DNA from: Armatimonadota bacterium
GTDB taxonomy: Bacteria > Armatimonadota > Chthonomonadetes > Chthonomonadales > CAJBBX01
Direction of reading: 5' to 3'
DNA length: 64,000 nucleotides
Assembly (NCBI GenBank): GCA_026392115.1
Contig: JAPLCQ010000038.1
Span: 20,853-84,852, forward strand
Shown: positions 27,791-36,018 of the stretch, piece after piece
How the letters are laid out: every line of letters starts with the position of its first letter
How positions within the stretch are numbered: position 1 is the stretch's first letter
The notes under the pieces: generated by a model
The model's database searches: none
What the model was told of the DNA's origin: nothing
What the model saw: only the letters and a program-made list of their open reading frames with translations
Translations under genes and position numbers: made by a program

Positions 27791-27846
27791 TTAGCTGCCC
27801 CAGGCTTAGCCCGTTGAGCCTTTCGACCTCGGACGGAGGTTAGACA

Positions 27847-30800
27847 ATGACCAAGAGCATCATCAACAACGCAAACAGGATCCTGGCAGCGGCCCTGGTC
27901 CTTGGAGCCATTCAGACTGCGAGCGCCCAGAGCGCGTCGCGGTTGTTTGACTTTAAGGCTGAGCTCGCCCGGACTTCTCTGAGCCTCGGCCAGAGCCTGT
28001 CCTACATCGACGCAGCCGGGAAGCCCACAGGGCAGACCCGCCTGTTCGTCGAAGCGTTGCGCGGCAACGGAACTCGCTCCGGCTACATGCTGTCTCACGG
28101 CGGCGTGGTGCCCGGCTCCCTGCGAGTGTCTGTAGGCGCGCGGTCCCTCAAGGCGGAGACCGACTACACGGTCGACTTCGCTGGTGGTGGCCTGATGTTC
28201 GTAGAGCCCGTCCGTCCCTACGACAGCATCAGCGTCTCTTACCAGTACGTCGACGGTTACGACGCCTCCCGCAACGTCACCGGCACTCCCGGCGTCGGCC
28301 TGAAGCTTCGCGGCTCAGCGCTGAACCTCGGCTATGCCGTCTCGTCGCTTAACGGCGTCAGCTACACCACCTACGGCCTGGCTCACAACAGCAAGGTTGG
28401 ATCCGGCTCTACGCTCTCCGGACTGCTCTACTTCAGCTCCGGCGCAGCCAGCAACAACAACGCCATCGGTCGCACCAACCAGAACGGCGCCATTCAGCGC
28501 CCCAGCAACGCCAAGCCCGCCAATGATCGCTTGCTCGTCCAGAACTTCCAGGGCAAGTCCGGCAAGGCTACGTTCAACGCTTCGTACCAGGACGTCGGCA
28601 CCCAGTTCGCAGGCTTCAGCGCCATGCGCAACAACCTGACGTCGAACCCCGTAGAGGCCCAGCAGCTCGCGGCGCTCGAGAAGGAGCGCGGCATCAAGCG
28701 CATGAGCTTCGGCGGAGGCCTGGCCACGGGCAAGACCTCGAACCTAGGGCTGAACTGGGACAACATCGGCGACGGCGCCGGCAGTATCGTCAAGCAGGGG
28801 CTGAACTACACCGCGGGCGCTCTGAAGATGCAGTATCAGGGGCAGACCGTTGGTACCAGCTTCCAGCGCTTCGGCAACCTCCGCGACGGAGAGGCCGCCC
28901 AGTGGGCGCGCGAGCGCGGCGTCAGCCGCTCCAACATCTCGCTGGCCTACGCCCCCGCCAAGGGAGGCGCCCTGAGCCTGTCGCAGAACAAGATAGGTGA
29001 TCGGACCGGCGGCCTGAACGGCCTCGGGTTCAACTTCACCGGCAAGAATCAGAACCTCAGCTACAGCTCGAGCAAGGCCGACCAGACCTTCTCGCGCCTC
29101 AACGATCTGAGCGACGCCGACCGGACGGCCATCGCCCTCGGCATCCGCCGGCAGTTCAACGCGACGGCAACCGCAGGCGAAGTCACCGCGAAGGACAAAG
29201 AGCAGGTTGCCCGAGAGGCCGGCCTGTCCCGCACACGCTGGAGCTACGGCTCGGCGCTGGGCAAGCAGTCCACGCTCGGCTTCAACCAGTTCTCGGTCAG
29301 CGACGGTAGCGGCAATATTCAGCGCACGACCCTGAATCTCGCCGGCAAGGGCTTCTCGCTCAACTACCTGGACCAGAACATCTCGCAGAGCTTCGGCAAG
29401 CTGGGCTCCCTGAACGACTTCGAGCGCAGCCAGTACAACAACGAGCTCGGCATGCGGCGTACCGCATTGGGGATGAATCTGACTCTGAGTCGCTCTTCAA
29501 CCCTCAGCTACAACCAGTCCTCGGCTTCGGATTCGGCCGGCTCTATGTCCCGCCAGTCCCTCGCCTACGCCGCCAAGGGCTTTGACGCTCGCGTCAACCT
29601 GGGCACGACGGCTTCTTCTTACGCGCGTGCACGCGATATGGCGTATTTGAACGACGCCGAGCGCGCCGCCATCGAGGGCGAGCGGGGCTTCCGCCGCATG
29701 GACTTCGCGGCGAACCTGACCTCGATCCGCAACCTGACCCTGAGCACCACGGTCTACAACGCCGTGAACTCCGAGCTTTCGCTGACCCGGAACAACTACC
29801 GCCACGCCGCCGGCTGGACCCCGAACAAGGCCACCCGGATCAACTACCTGAGCGACGGTAACTCCTCGACGAAGTCGGGAATCGTGGCCAACGGCACCGC
29901 CCACCAGCTGGTCACCATCGACCAGCAGATGAAGCGCGGCATGAAGTGGAACGCCTTCCGCGACGAGGTGACCACCACCGCCAACGGCGCCACCGCCGGC
30001 CGCACGACCACCAACTTCCTGCACTTCGAGACCGACCGCAGCAAGGCCAACAACCTGGTCGCAGAGACCAAGCGCATCGGCTTCAGCGACGGCCGCTTCG
30101 AGAACACCACCGTGGTCGACATGAACTGGCAGGCCTCCAAGACCATGGGCTTCCACCTGAACCGCAATGCGGTGGATCGTGGTCGCGAGGCTTCGGCAGC
30201 CACCAGCATGCTGGATTGGAAGTGGCAGGCAAGCAAGACCCTGAGCCTGACCGGCCAGATGGGCGCGACGCAGACCAACACCGGTGCGGGTACCACCTTC
30301 CGCGGCCTGACCCTCACCACGCCGGTCTCCGGCATGTTCAGCCTCGCCGGCACCTACTCCGAGGCCGTCGTGCAGGGCAGGAACAATCGCTCGGTGGCGG
30401 GTCTCTCCATCTCGTCGCTCAAGCCCATGAACATCCTGGGCCTCCGCAACGCGTCCGTCACGCTCGGCTACGCCGGTGTGCACGACCAGCAGAAGCAGCA
30501 GACCGAGAACGTCAGCGCCAAGGTGCAGGGCCTTCTCGGCAAGAACACCGTAGCCCTCGAGTACGGCGGCGCTCTGGACGCCAAGGGCAACTCCGGCGTC
30601 TCCCGCGGCTTCAGCTTCGTCAGCGACAGCAACGAAAAGCTCCCGGTTCACTTCAACGTCGCCTACAAGGCACGCAACGTCAACCGCGGCAACATCCAGC
30701 TTGTTCGCAACTACAACCTGGCCCTGCGTCTCTCCAAGACCTCCAGCCTCAGCTACGCCTACAACTCGCTGCCTGAGGATGGCGCACTGAACATGCAGCA

Positions 30801-31143
30801 GCTCAAGAGCTCCGGCTTCACGTTCAAGCAGGCCCTGAACGCCGGTACCGCCCTGTCGCTCGACTACACCACCAGCGAGAACCTGGCCAATCGGCAGGCC
30901 ACCCGCAAGCTCGGCGCATCCCTCATCGGCAAGCTCGACAAGGTTGCATCGTTCCAGGCCGGCTACAGCGTCAACGTCAGCAACATCAACGGCCAGAACG
31001 TCAATGCCCATGCCGTCAGCCTTGGCTACGACCGCCGCATCGATGCCGACCACTCCGTGGCCTTCAACACCGTCTACACGATGAACATGGCCGGCCGCAC
31101 CAACGATGTCCAGGCCAACGTTGAGTTCAAGACCCGCTTCTAA
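27847..31143 (+). CDS. 1098-aa exported repeat-containing protein, probable outer-membrane beta-barrel
   Basis: Signal peptide MTKSIINNANRILAAALVLGAIQTASAQ; dense alternating polar/hydrophobic strands; C-terminal ...NDVQANVEFKTRF with terminal Phe, as in outer-membrane barrel signals. Confidence 0.65.
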   Translation: MTKSIINNANRILAAALVLGAIQTASAQSASRLFDFKAELARTSLSLGQSLSYIDAAGKPTGQTRLFVEALRGNGTRSGYMLSHGGVVPGSLRVSVGARSLKAETDYTVDFAGGGLMFVEPVRPYDSISVSYQYVDGYDASRNVTGTPGVGLKLRGSALNLGYAVSSLNGVSYTTYGLAHNSKVGSGSTLSGLLYFSSGAASNNNAIGRTNQNGAIQRPSNAKPANDRLLVQNFQGKSGKATFNASYQDVGTQFAGFSAMRNNLTSNPVEAQQLAALEKERGIKRMSFGGGLATGKTSNLGLNWDNIGDGAGSIVKQGLNYTAGALKMQYQGQTVGTSFQRFGNLRDGEAAQWARERGVSRSNISLAYAPAKGGALSLSQNKIGDRTGGLNGLGFNFTGKNQNLSYSSSKADQTFSRLNDLSDADRTAIALGIRRQFNATATAGEVTAKDKEQVAREAGLSRTRWSYGSALGKQSTLGFNQFSVSDGSGNIQRTTLNLAGKGFSLNYLDQNISQSFGKLGSLNDFERSQYNNELGMRRTALGMNLTLSRSSTLSYNQSSASDSAGSMSRQSLAYAAKGFDARVNLGTTASSYARARDMAYLNDAERAAIEGERGFRRMDFAANLTSIRNLTLSTTVYNAVNSELSLTRNNYRHAAGWTPNKATRINYLSDGNSSTKSGIVANGTAHQLVTIDQQMKRGMKWNAFRDEVTTTANGATAGRTTTNFLHFETDRSKANNLVAETKRIGFSDGRFENTTVVDMNWQASKTMGFHLNRNAVDRGREASAATSMLDWKWQASKTLSLTGQMGATQTNTGAGTTFRGLTLTTPVSGMFSLAGTYSEAVVQGRNNRSVAGLSISSLKPMNILGLRNASVTLGYAGVHDQQKQQTENVSAKVQGLLGKNTVALEYGGALDAKGNSGVSRGFSFVSDSNEKLPVHFNVAYKARNVNRGNIQLVRNYNLALRLSKTSSLSYAYNSLPEDGALNMQQLKSSGFTFKQALNAGTALSLDYTTSENLANRQATRKLGASLIGKLDKVASFQAGYSVNVSNINGQNVNAHAVSLGYDRRIDADHSVAFNTVYTMNMAGRTNDVQANVEFKTRF
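28580..29760 (+). repeat. about five degenerate protein repeats inside the barrel-like protein
   Basis: Recurring block: (S)F/Y-x2-L-x2-L-x-D-x-E-R...ER/EL-G-x-R/S-R followed by strand pairs and D-x-x-G-S/G motifs; ERGIKR, ERGVSR, EAGLSR, ELGMRR, ERGFRR. Confidence 0.65.
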
Positions 31144-31426
31144 TCAGACCCCTACTCCGCCTCTATCCCATTATCTAGCAAACCTAGCCTCTAGACCAGA
31201 AGTCGAACCAACCGGCAGTACCCGACGGACCTCGACCAGCCTGACCCGCCGAACCCTCCCAAGCCCGACCCGCTGAACCCCCCTTCCCACTCACCCGAAA
31301 CGCCCTTCGTGCGTCTGCCCCATTGCTCGATCCGCGCCTCGTCCCTCACGGTATACTGAAGCGCCGGCCGCCGCAGGACCAGCCCGTGCGCGACCGCATA
31401 CTATATGTATAGGGTGGAGGACTGCC

Positions 31427-32401
31427 GTGGCGTTCGACCATGTAGCCGCCGGCCGCCGGGTGATGTTGCAGGAAGCCGCGGCCATCACCAGCATGGCGGA
31501 AGCTCTGGGAAGCGGATTCGCACAAGCCGCCGAGCTGCTTCTAGCATGCAAGGGCCGGATCGTAACCACAGGGATCGGCAAGGCGGGCGCCGTGGCACGT
31601 AAGGCCGCAGCCACGCTTGCCTCCACCGGGACGCCCGCCCTCTACCTGCATCCCGCCGAAGGCGTCCACGGCGACCTCGGGGCGGTGACACCCGACGATG
31701 TGGTGCTGGCGCTCTCCTACAGCGGCGAGAGCGATGAGGTCTCGCGGATCCTGCCGACCCTCCAGCGGATAGGCGCCCCCATCATCGCCGTGACAGGCAA
31801 CGAGGCGTCCACTCTGGGCGCTGCCGCGGTCCTGGCGCTCGACGTCTCCGTTGAGCGTGAGGCGTGCCCGCTGGGTCTTGCTCCCACGACATCCGCAGTA
31901 GCCATGCTCTCCATGTGCGACGCGCTGGCTATGGCCGTCATGGAGGCGCGCGGCTTCACCCGCGAGGACTTTGCGCTTTACCATCCGGCGGGCGCGCTGG
32001 GCCGCAGGCTCACGCTACGGGTGGCGGATGTCATGCGGTCGGGCGACCAGATGGCGGTGACCGGCCAGAACGTGCTGCTCCGCGACGCCCTCTTCGCCAT
32101 CACGCGAGCCCATGCCGGTGCGGCCTTCCTTATTGATGACGAGGGGAAACTGACGGGACTTCTGACCGACGGTGATGTGCGGCGCGTGATTCTGGCCGAC
32201 CGCGACGCCCTGGACCGCCCGGCGCATACTATTATGAATAGGTCGCCGCTCACCATCGCCGGCAATATCCTGGCTGCCGACGCGCTCTCCATCCTACAGG
32301 AGAGCCCAAAGCGCCCCGGCGAGGCGCCTGTCATCGATGCCGCCGGCCGGCCTGTCGGTCTTCTAATGATCAAGGACTTGCTCCGCTGTGGAATCGTCTA
32401 G
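31427..32401 (+). CDS. kdsD: D-arabinose 5-phosphate isomerase (KpsF/GutQ family, SIS plus CBS)
   Basis: CKGRIVTTGIGKAGAVARKAAATLASTGTPALYLHPAEGVHGDLGAVTPDDVVLALSYSGESDE, FALYHPAGALGRRL, CBS-like C-terminus. Confidence 0.94.
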   Translation: MAFDHVAAGRRVMLQEAAAITSMAEALGSGFAQAAELLLACKGRIVTTGIGKAGAVARKAAATLASTGTPALYLHPAEGVHGDLGAVTPDDVVLALSYSGESDEVSRILPTLQRIGAPIIAVTGNEASTLGAAAVLALDVSVEREACPLGLAPTTSAVAMLSMCDALAMAVMEARGFTREDFALYHPAGALGRRLTLRVADVMRSGDQMAVTGQNVLLRDALFAITRAHAGAAFLIDDEGKLTGLLTDGDVRRVILADRDALDRPAHTIMNRSPLTIAGNILAADALSILQESPKRPGEAPVIDAAGRPVGLLMIKDLLRCGIV

Positions 32402-32951
32402 GTGCTACCTCTTGCCCGAGCGCTTGGTCGCGCGGGCAGCGTCCATTCGGCTACTCGCCATGGATGTCGACGGCGTCCTGACCGATGGGCGCATCATCCA
32501 CGTCGGGGATGACGAGGCCCGGTGTTTCCACGCGCATGATGGGATGGGCCTGCGGCTGGCGGCCGGGGCCGGCCTGCGGATCGCCTGGATCACCGGCCGG
32601 CAGTCGCGCTCGGTGCAGCGGCGCGCCGCCGACCTGGGGGTTGATGACCTCGTGGAGAACTGCGCGCTCAAGGCCGAGGCTCTTCGCCGCCTGTGCGATG
32701 CTCATGGATGCCAGCTGGTCGAGGCTGCCTACATCGGCGATGATGTGAACGACATGCCCGCCCTTTGCATCGCGGGCCTCAGCTTCGCTCCCGCCGACGC
32801 GGCGCCGTGGGTTCGACAGCATGTGGACCACATCACGCCTGCGGGCGGCGGGTACGGGGCTGTGCGCCAGGTCTGCGAGGGCATCATCTCGGCTCAATGC
32901 GGCATGGAGGCGGCCGTGGAGGCCTATCTTCGCGTAGGCGCCGGCAACTGA
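32388..32951 (+). CDS. kdsC: 3-deoxy-D-manno-octulosonate 8-phosphate phosphatase-like HAD protein
   Basis: RLLAMDVDGVLTDGRIIH, HAHDGMGLRLAAGAGLRIAWITGRQSRSVQRRAADLG, YIGDDVNDMPAL; overlaps kdsD. Confidence 0.9.
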   Translation: MESSRCYLLPERLVARAASIRLLAMDVDGVLTDGRIIHVGDDEARCFHAHDGMGLRLAAGAGLRIAWITGRQSRSVQRRAADLGVDDLVENCALKAEALRRLCDAHGCQLVEAAYIGDDVNDMPALCIAGLSFAPADAAPWVRQHVDHITPAGGGYGAVRQVCEGIISAQCGMEAAVEAYLRVGAGN

Positions 32952-32962
32952 CGTCGACGAGC

Positions 32963-33940
32963 ATGGGCACGCGTGACGCAACCAACGGCTCGGTCGAGCC
33001 GATCATCGCCATCGGAGGACCTACGGGAGTAGGCAAGACCGCCGTCGCGGTATGCCTGGCCGAGGCCATCGGCGGCGAGCTTGTCAGCGCCGACTCCATG
33101 GCCGTCTACCGGGGTATGAACATCGGCACCGCGAAGCCGACCGAGGAGGAGCGGCGCCGCGTTCCGTGCCATGTCATCGATGTGGTGGAGCCCGACGCGA
33201 CGTTCAATGCGGCGCTCTTCCAGGAGAGTGCCGCGGCGGCCATTCGTGGAATCCGCGCCCGGGGGCGGCGCCCAATCGTGGTGGGCGGCACGGGTTTCTA
33301 CTTGCGCGCGTTGCTTGACGATCTTGATCTCAGTCACGCGCCAGCGGACGAGGCGGTTCGGAACCGATGGCTCGAGTACGGTCGTATATACGGGAGCGCT
33401 GCACTGCACCTACGGCTTGCGGCGGTGGATTCGGTTGCCGCCCAGCGGCTGCATCCTAACGATACTGTGCGTCTGGTCCGTGCCTTGGAGGTCTTCGAGG
33501 TCACCGGAAAGCCGATGACCCAGGTGCACGCCGACGCGGCCAGAGGGCGGAAGCCCTATCACGCCGTGCGGTATCTGCTGACCATGCCGTTGCCTGCGCT
33601 TGACGAGCGTATCAACGCGCGCGTGGACGCGATGCTGGCCGCTGGTTGGCTGGACGAGGTCCGAGGCCTGCGGCAGAGCGGCTACTCGGCTGACTGCCCC
33701 GGTATGCGGGCGCTGGGTTACATGGATTTGTGCCGAGTGGTTGATGGCGTCTGCACGGTGCAAGAGGCGGCAGAGATGACCAAGCGGGCCACGAGACGGT
33801 TTGCTCGCAGGCAACTGACCTGGTTCCGAAGCGACCAGGGTTGGGAGTGGCTGGATATCTGCGATAGTGCGGCGGATGAAATCGCGCAAGTGATCGCAGG
33901 GCGTATGGTTAACAATAATCCGGCGCGTGCCGCATTTTAG
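32963..33940 (+). CDS. miaA: tRNA dimethylallyltransferase
   Basis: IIAIGGPTGVGKTAVAVCLAEAIGGELVSADSMAVYRGMNIGTAKPT, GGTGFYLRALL, RFARRQLTWFR. Confidence 0.96.
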   Translation: MGTRDATNGSVEPIIAIGGPTGVGKTAVAVCLAEAIGGELVSADSMAVYRGMNIGTAKPTEEERRRVPCHVIDVVEPDATFNAALFQESAAAAIRGIRARGRRPIVVGGTGFYLRALLDDLDLSHAPADEAVRNRWLEYGRIYGSAALHLRLAAVDSVAAQRLHPNDTVRLVRALEVFEVTGKPMTQVHADAARGRKPYHAVRYLLTMPLPALDERINARVDAMLAAGWLDEVRGLRQSGYSADCPGMRALGYMDLCRVVDGVCTVQEAAEMTKRATRRFARRQLTWFRSDQGWEWLDICDSAADEIAQVIAGRMVNNNPARAAF

Positions 33941-33970
33941 GTGCCGCGCCCACCGAGGAGAACTCACACG

Positions 33971-34309
33971 ATGCCTAAGTCGCAATTGAACCTGCAGGAC
34001 GTGTTTCTGAATCAGGTACGCAAAGAGAACATCGGCGTTACCATCTTTCTGGTGAACAGTGTGCAGCTCAGGGGCCACGTCAGAGGATTCGATCCGTTCA
34101 CCGTGCTTCTTGAGATCCCCGGTCGTCCGACCCAGCTTGTCTACAAGCACGCCATCACGTCCATCGTGCCCTCACGGCCTGTGTCCGGTTTCTACAACGA
34201 GGCCCACCGCAGCCCGCAGGCGCCGCCGCCGCCGCCGCGACCCGTCGATGATCCGCCGGTGACCCTCCTTGAGCCGGTGGAGGCAGAGCCGACGGAAGCC
34301 GAAGAGTAG
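33971..34309 (+). CDS. hfq: RNA chaperone Hfq with Pro/acidic C-terminal tail
   Basis: [42 protein letters not shown]...[14 protein letters not shown]; miaA-hfq synteny. Confidence 0.95.
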   Translation: MPKSQLNLQDVFLNQVRKENIGVTIFLVNSVQLRGHVRGFDPFTVLLEIPGRPTQLVYKHAITSIVPSRPVSGFYNEAHRSPQAPPPPPRPVDDPPVTLLEPVEAEPTEAEE

Positions 34310-34318
34310 CACCGGAGC

Positions 34319-35194
34319 GTGACTGTGAAGTTCACTAAGATGCAGGGGATCGGCAACGACTTCGTCGTGATCAACTGCCTTGAGAATCCGCTGGCTGAGG
34401 CCGCCTTGCCGGGCCTCAGCCGGCTCATGAACGACCGCAAGTTCGGCGTCGGCGGCGACGGCCTCCTTCTGGTCTATCCGTCCAAGATGGCGGACTACCG
34501 GATGCGGATGCTGAACCCCGACGGGTCCGAGGCCGAGATGTGCGGGAACGGCATACGCTGCTTCGGCAAGTACCTGTTTGATCGTCGCATGGTGTCTGAG
34601 CCGCAGTTCCGCGTGGAGACGCTCGCCGGTGTGAAGCACCTGCGGGTGACAACGCGAGGGGGCAAGGCCGAGATGATCCGCGTCGATATGGGACAGCCGC
34701 GGCTTCGGCGGTCGGAGATACCCATGCGGGGCGACGATACGCCTACCGTGGTTGCCGAGCCGGTGAAGATCGACGGTCGCAAGTTCGATGTGACGGGCGT
34801 CTCCATGGGCAATCCGCACGCCGTTGTCTTTGTCGATGACGTGGCGGCGTTCGATGTAGCCCGATTTGGGCCGCAGATCGAGACGCACAGGCTCTTTCCG
34901 CAACGCACCAACGTTCAGTTCGCCCAGGCGACCTCGTCCAGCGAGATGACCGTTCGAACCTGGGAGCGCGGCGCTGGCATCACGCTGGCGTGCGGCACCG
35001 GCGCTTGCGCCGCGGCGGTGGCCGGATCGCTCACGGAGCGCACCGGGAAGCGCGTCAACGTCCACCTGCCCGGCGGCAGCCTGACCATCGAGTGGATGGG
35101 CGACAATCGGGTGGTGATGACGGGTCCGGCGGCCGACGTATTCGAGGGCTCGCTTGACCTGCCCGCCGCGTTGCCCGAGACGGCGGCCTCGTGA
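34319..35194 (+). CDS. dapF: diaminopimelate epimerase
   Basis: KFTKMQGIGNDFVVINC, GVGGDGLLLV, MLNPDGSEAEMCGNGIRCFGKYL, GAGITLACGTGACAAAVAG. Confidence 0.97.
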   Translation: MTVKFTKMQGIGNDFVVINCLENPLAEAALPGLSRLMNDRKFGVGGDGLLLVYPSKMADYRMRMLNPDGSEAEMCGNGIRCFGKYLFDRRMVSEPQFRVETLAGVKHLRVTTRGGKAEMIRVDMGQPRLRRSEIPMRGDDTPTVVAEPVKIDGRKFDVTGVSMGNPHAVVFVDDVAAFDVARFGPQIETHRLFPQRTNVQFAQATSSSEMTVRTWERGAGITLACGTGACAAAVAGSLTERTGKRVNVHLPGGSLTIEWMGDNRVVMTGPAADVFEGSLDLPAALPETAAS

Positions 35195-36018
35195 CGATGC
35201 GCTTTGCCATCTGCAACGAGACCTTCCAGGGATGGGCTTGGGACGAGACATGCGCCAAGGTGGCCGAACTCGGCTACGATGCTATCGAGGTAGCGCCCTT
35301 CACTCTGGCTGCGGATGTCCGAACGCTGGACGCCGCACAACGGACCGCCATACGGCTGACCGCCGAGGCCAATGGTCTGGCCGTCACGGGCCTTCATTGG
35401 CTCCTTGTGTCTCCGGAGGGGCTCTCCCTCACCTGCGACGATGCCGAGATTCGCGCGGCCACCGGCGCATACTTGGCGTCACTGGTGGACTTCTGCGCCG
35501 ATCTGGGCGGCTCCGTCATGGTGCTCGGATCGCCGAAACAGCGGCGAATAGCTCCGGGGAGCCATCGGGACGAGGCGCTGAGCCGAATGGCAGACGCGCT
35601 CCGAGCCGCCCTCGACCGCGCCGAACGGGCCGGCATTGTGGTCTGTTTGGAGCCGTTGCCTGCGCCGGAGTCGGACCTTGTCCTCACGCTCGACGAGGCT
35701 GCGGCTGTGATCGGTTCCATGTCCCATTCGGCGCTACGTACGATCTTCGACGTGAAGAGCGCCTCCGCTGAGACGCCGCAGCCGTCTGACCTCGCAATCC
35801 GTTACAGCCGATGGATCGCCCATGTACACGCGAACGATGCCAACCGGCGTGGCCCCGGCTTCGGCGACACCGACTTCGGGCCGATCCTCCGCGCGCTTAA
35901 CCAGATCGGCTATGACGGCTATGTCTCGGTGGAGGTGTTCGACTACTCGCCGGACCCGGTCACCATCGCCCGCGAGAGCCTCCGGTACCTACAGGGCTGC
36001 CTCAAGGCCGCCGGCTAA
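35191..36018 (+). CDS. sugar phosphate isomerase/epimerase (AP-endonuclease 2-like TIM barrel)
   Basis: FAICNETFQGWAWDETCAKVAELGYDAIEVAPFTL, VCLEPLPAPESDLVLTLDEA, HVHANDANRRGPGFGDTDFGPILRALNQIGYDGYVSVEVFDYSPDP. Confidence 0.85.
   Translation: MTMRFAICNETFQGWAWDETCAKVAELGYDAIEVAPFTLAADVRTLDAAQRTAIRLTAEANGLAVTGLHWLLVSPEGLSLTCDDAEIRAATGAYLASLVDFCADLGGSVMVLGSPKQRRIAPGSHRDEALSRMADALRAALDRAERAGIVVCLEPLPAPESDLVLTLDEAAAVIGSMSHSALRTIFDVKSASAETPQPSDLAIRYSRWIAHVHANDANRRGPGFGDTDFGPILRALNQIGYDGYVSVEVFDYSPDPVTIARESLRYLQGCLKAAG

Noticed and set aside
29497-31053. 518-aa open frame antisense to the barrel-like protein
   Set aside because: Low-complexity Val/Gly/Ala/Glu-rich shadow frame; no recognisable features
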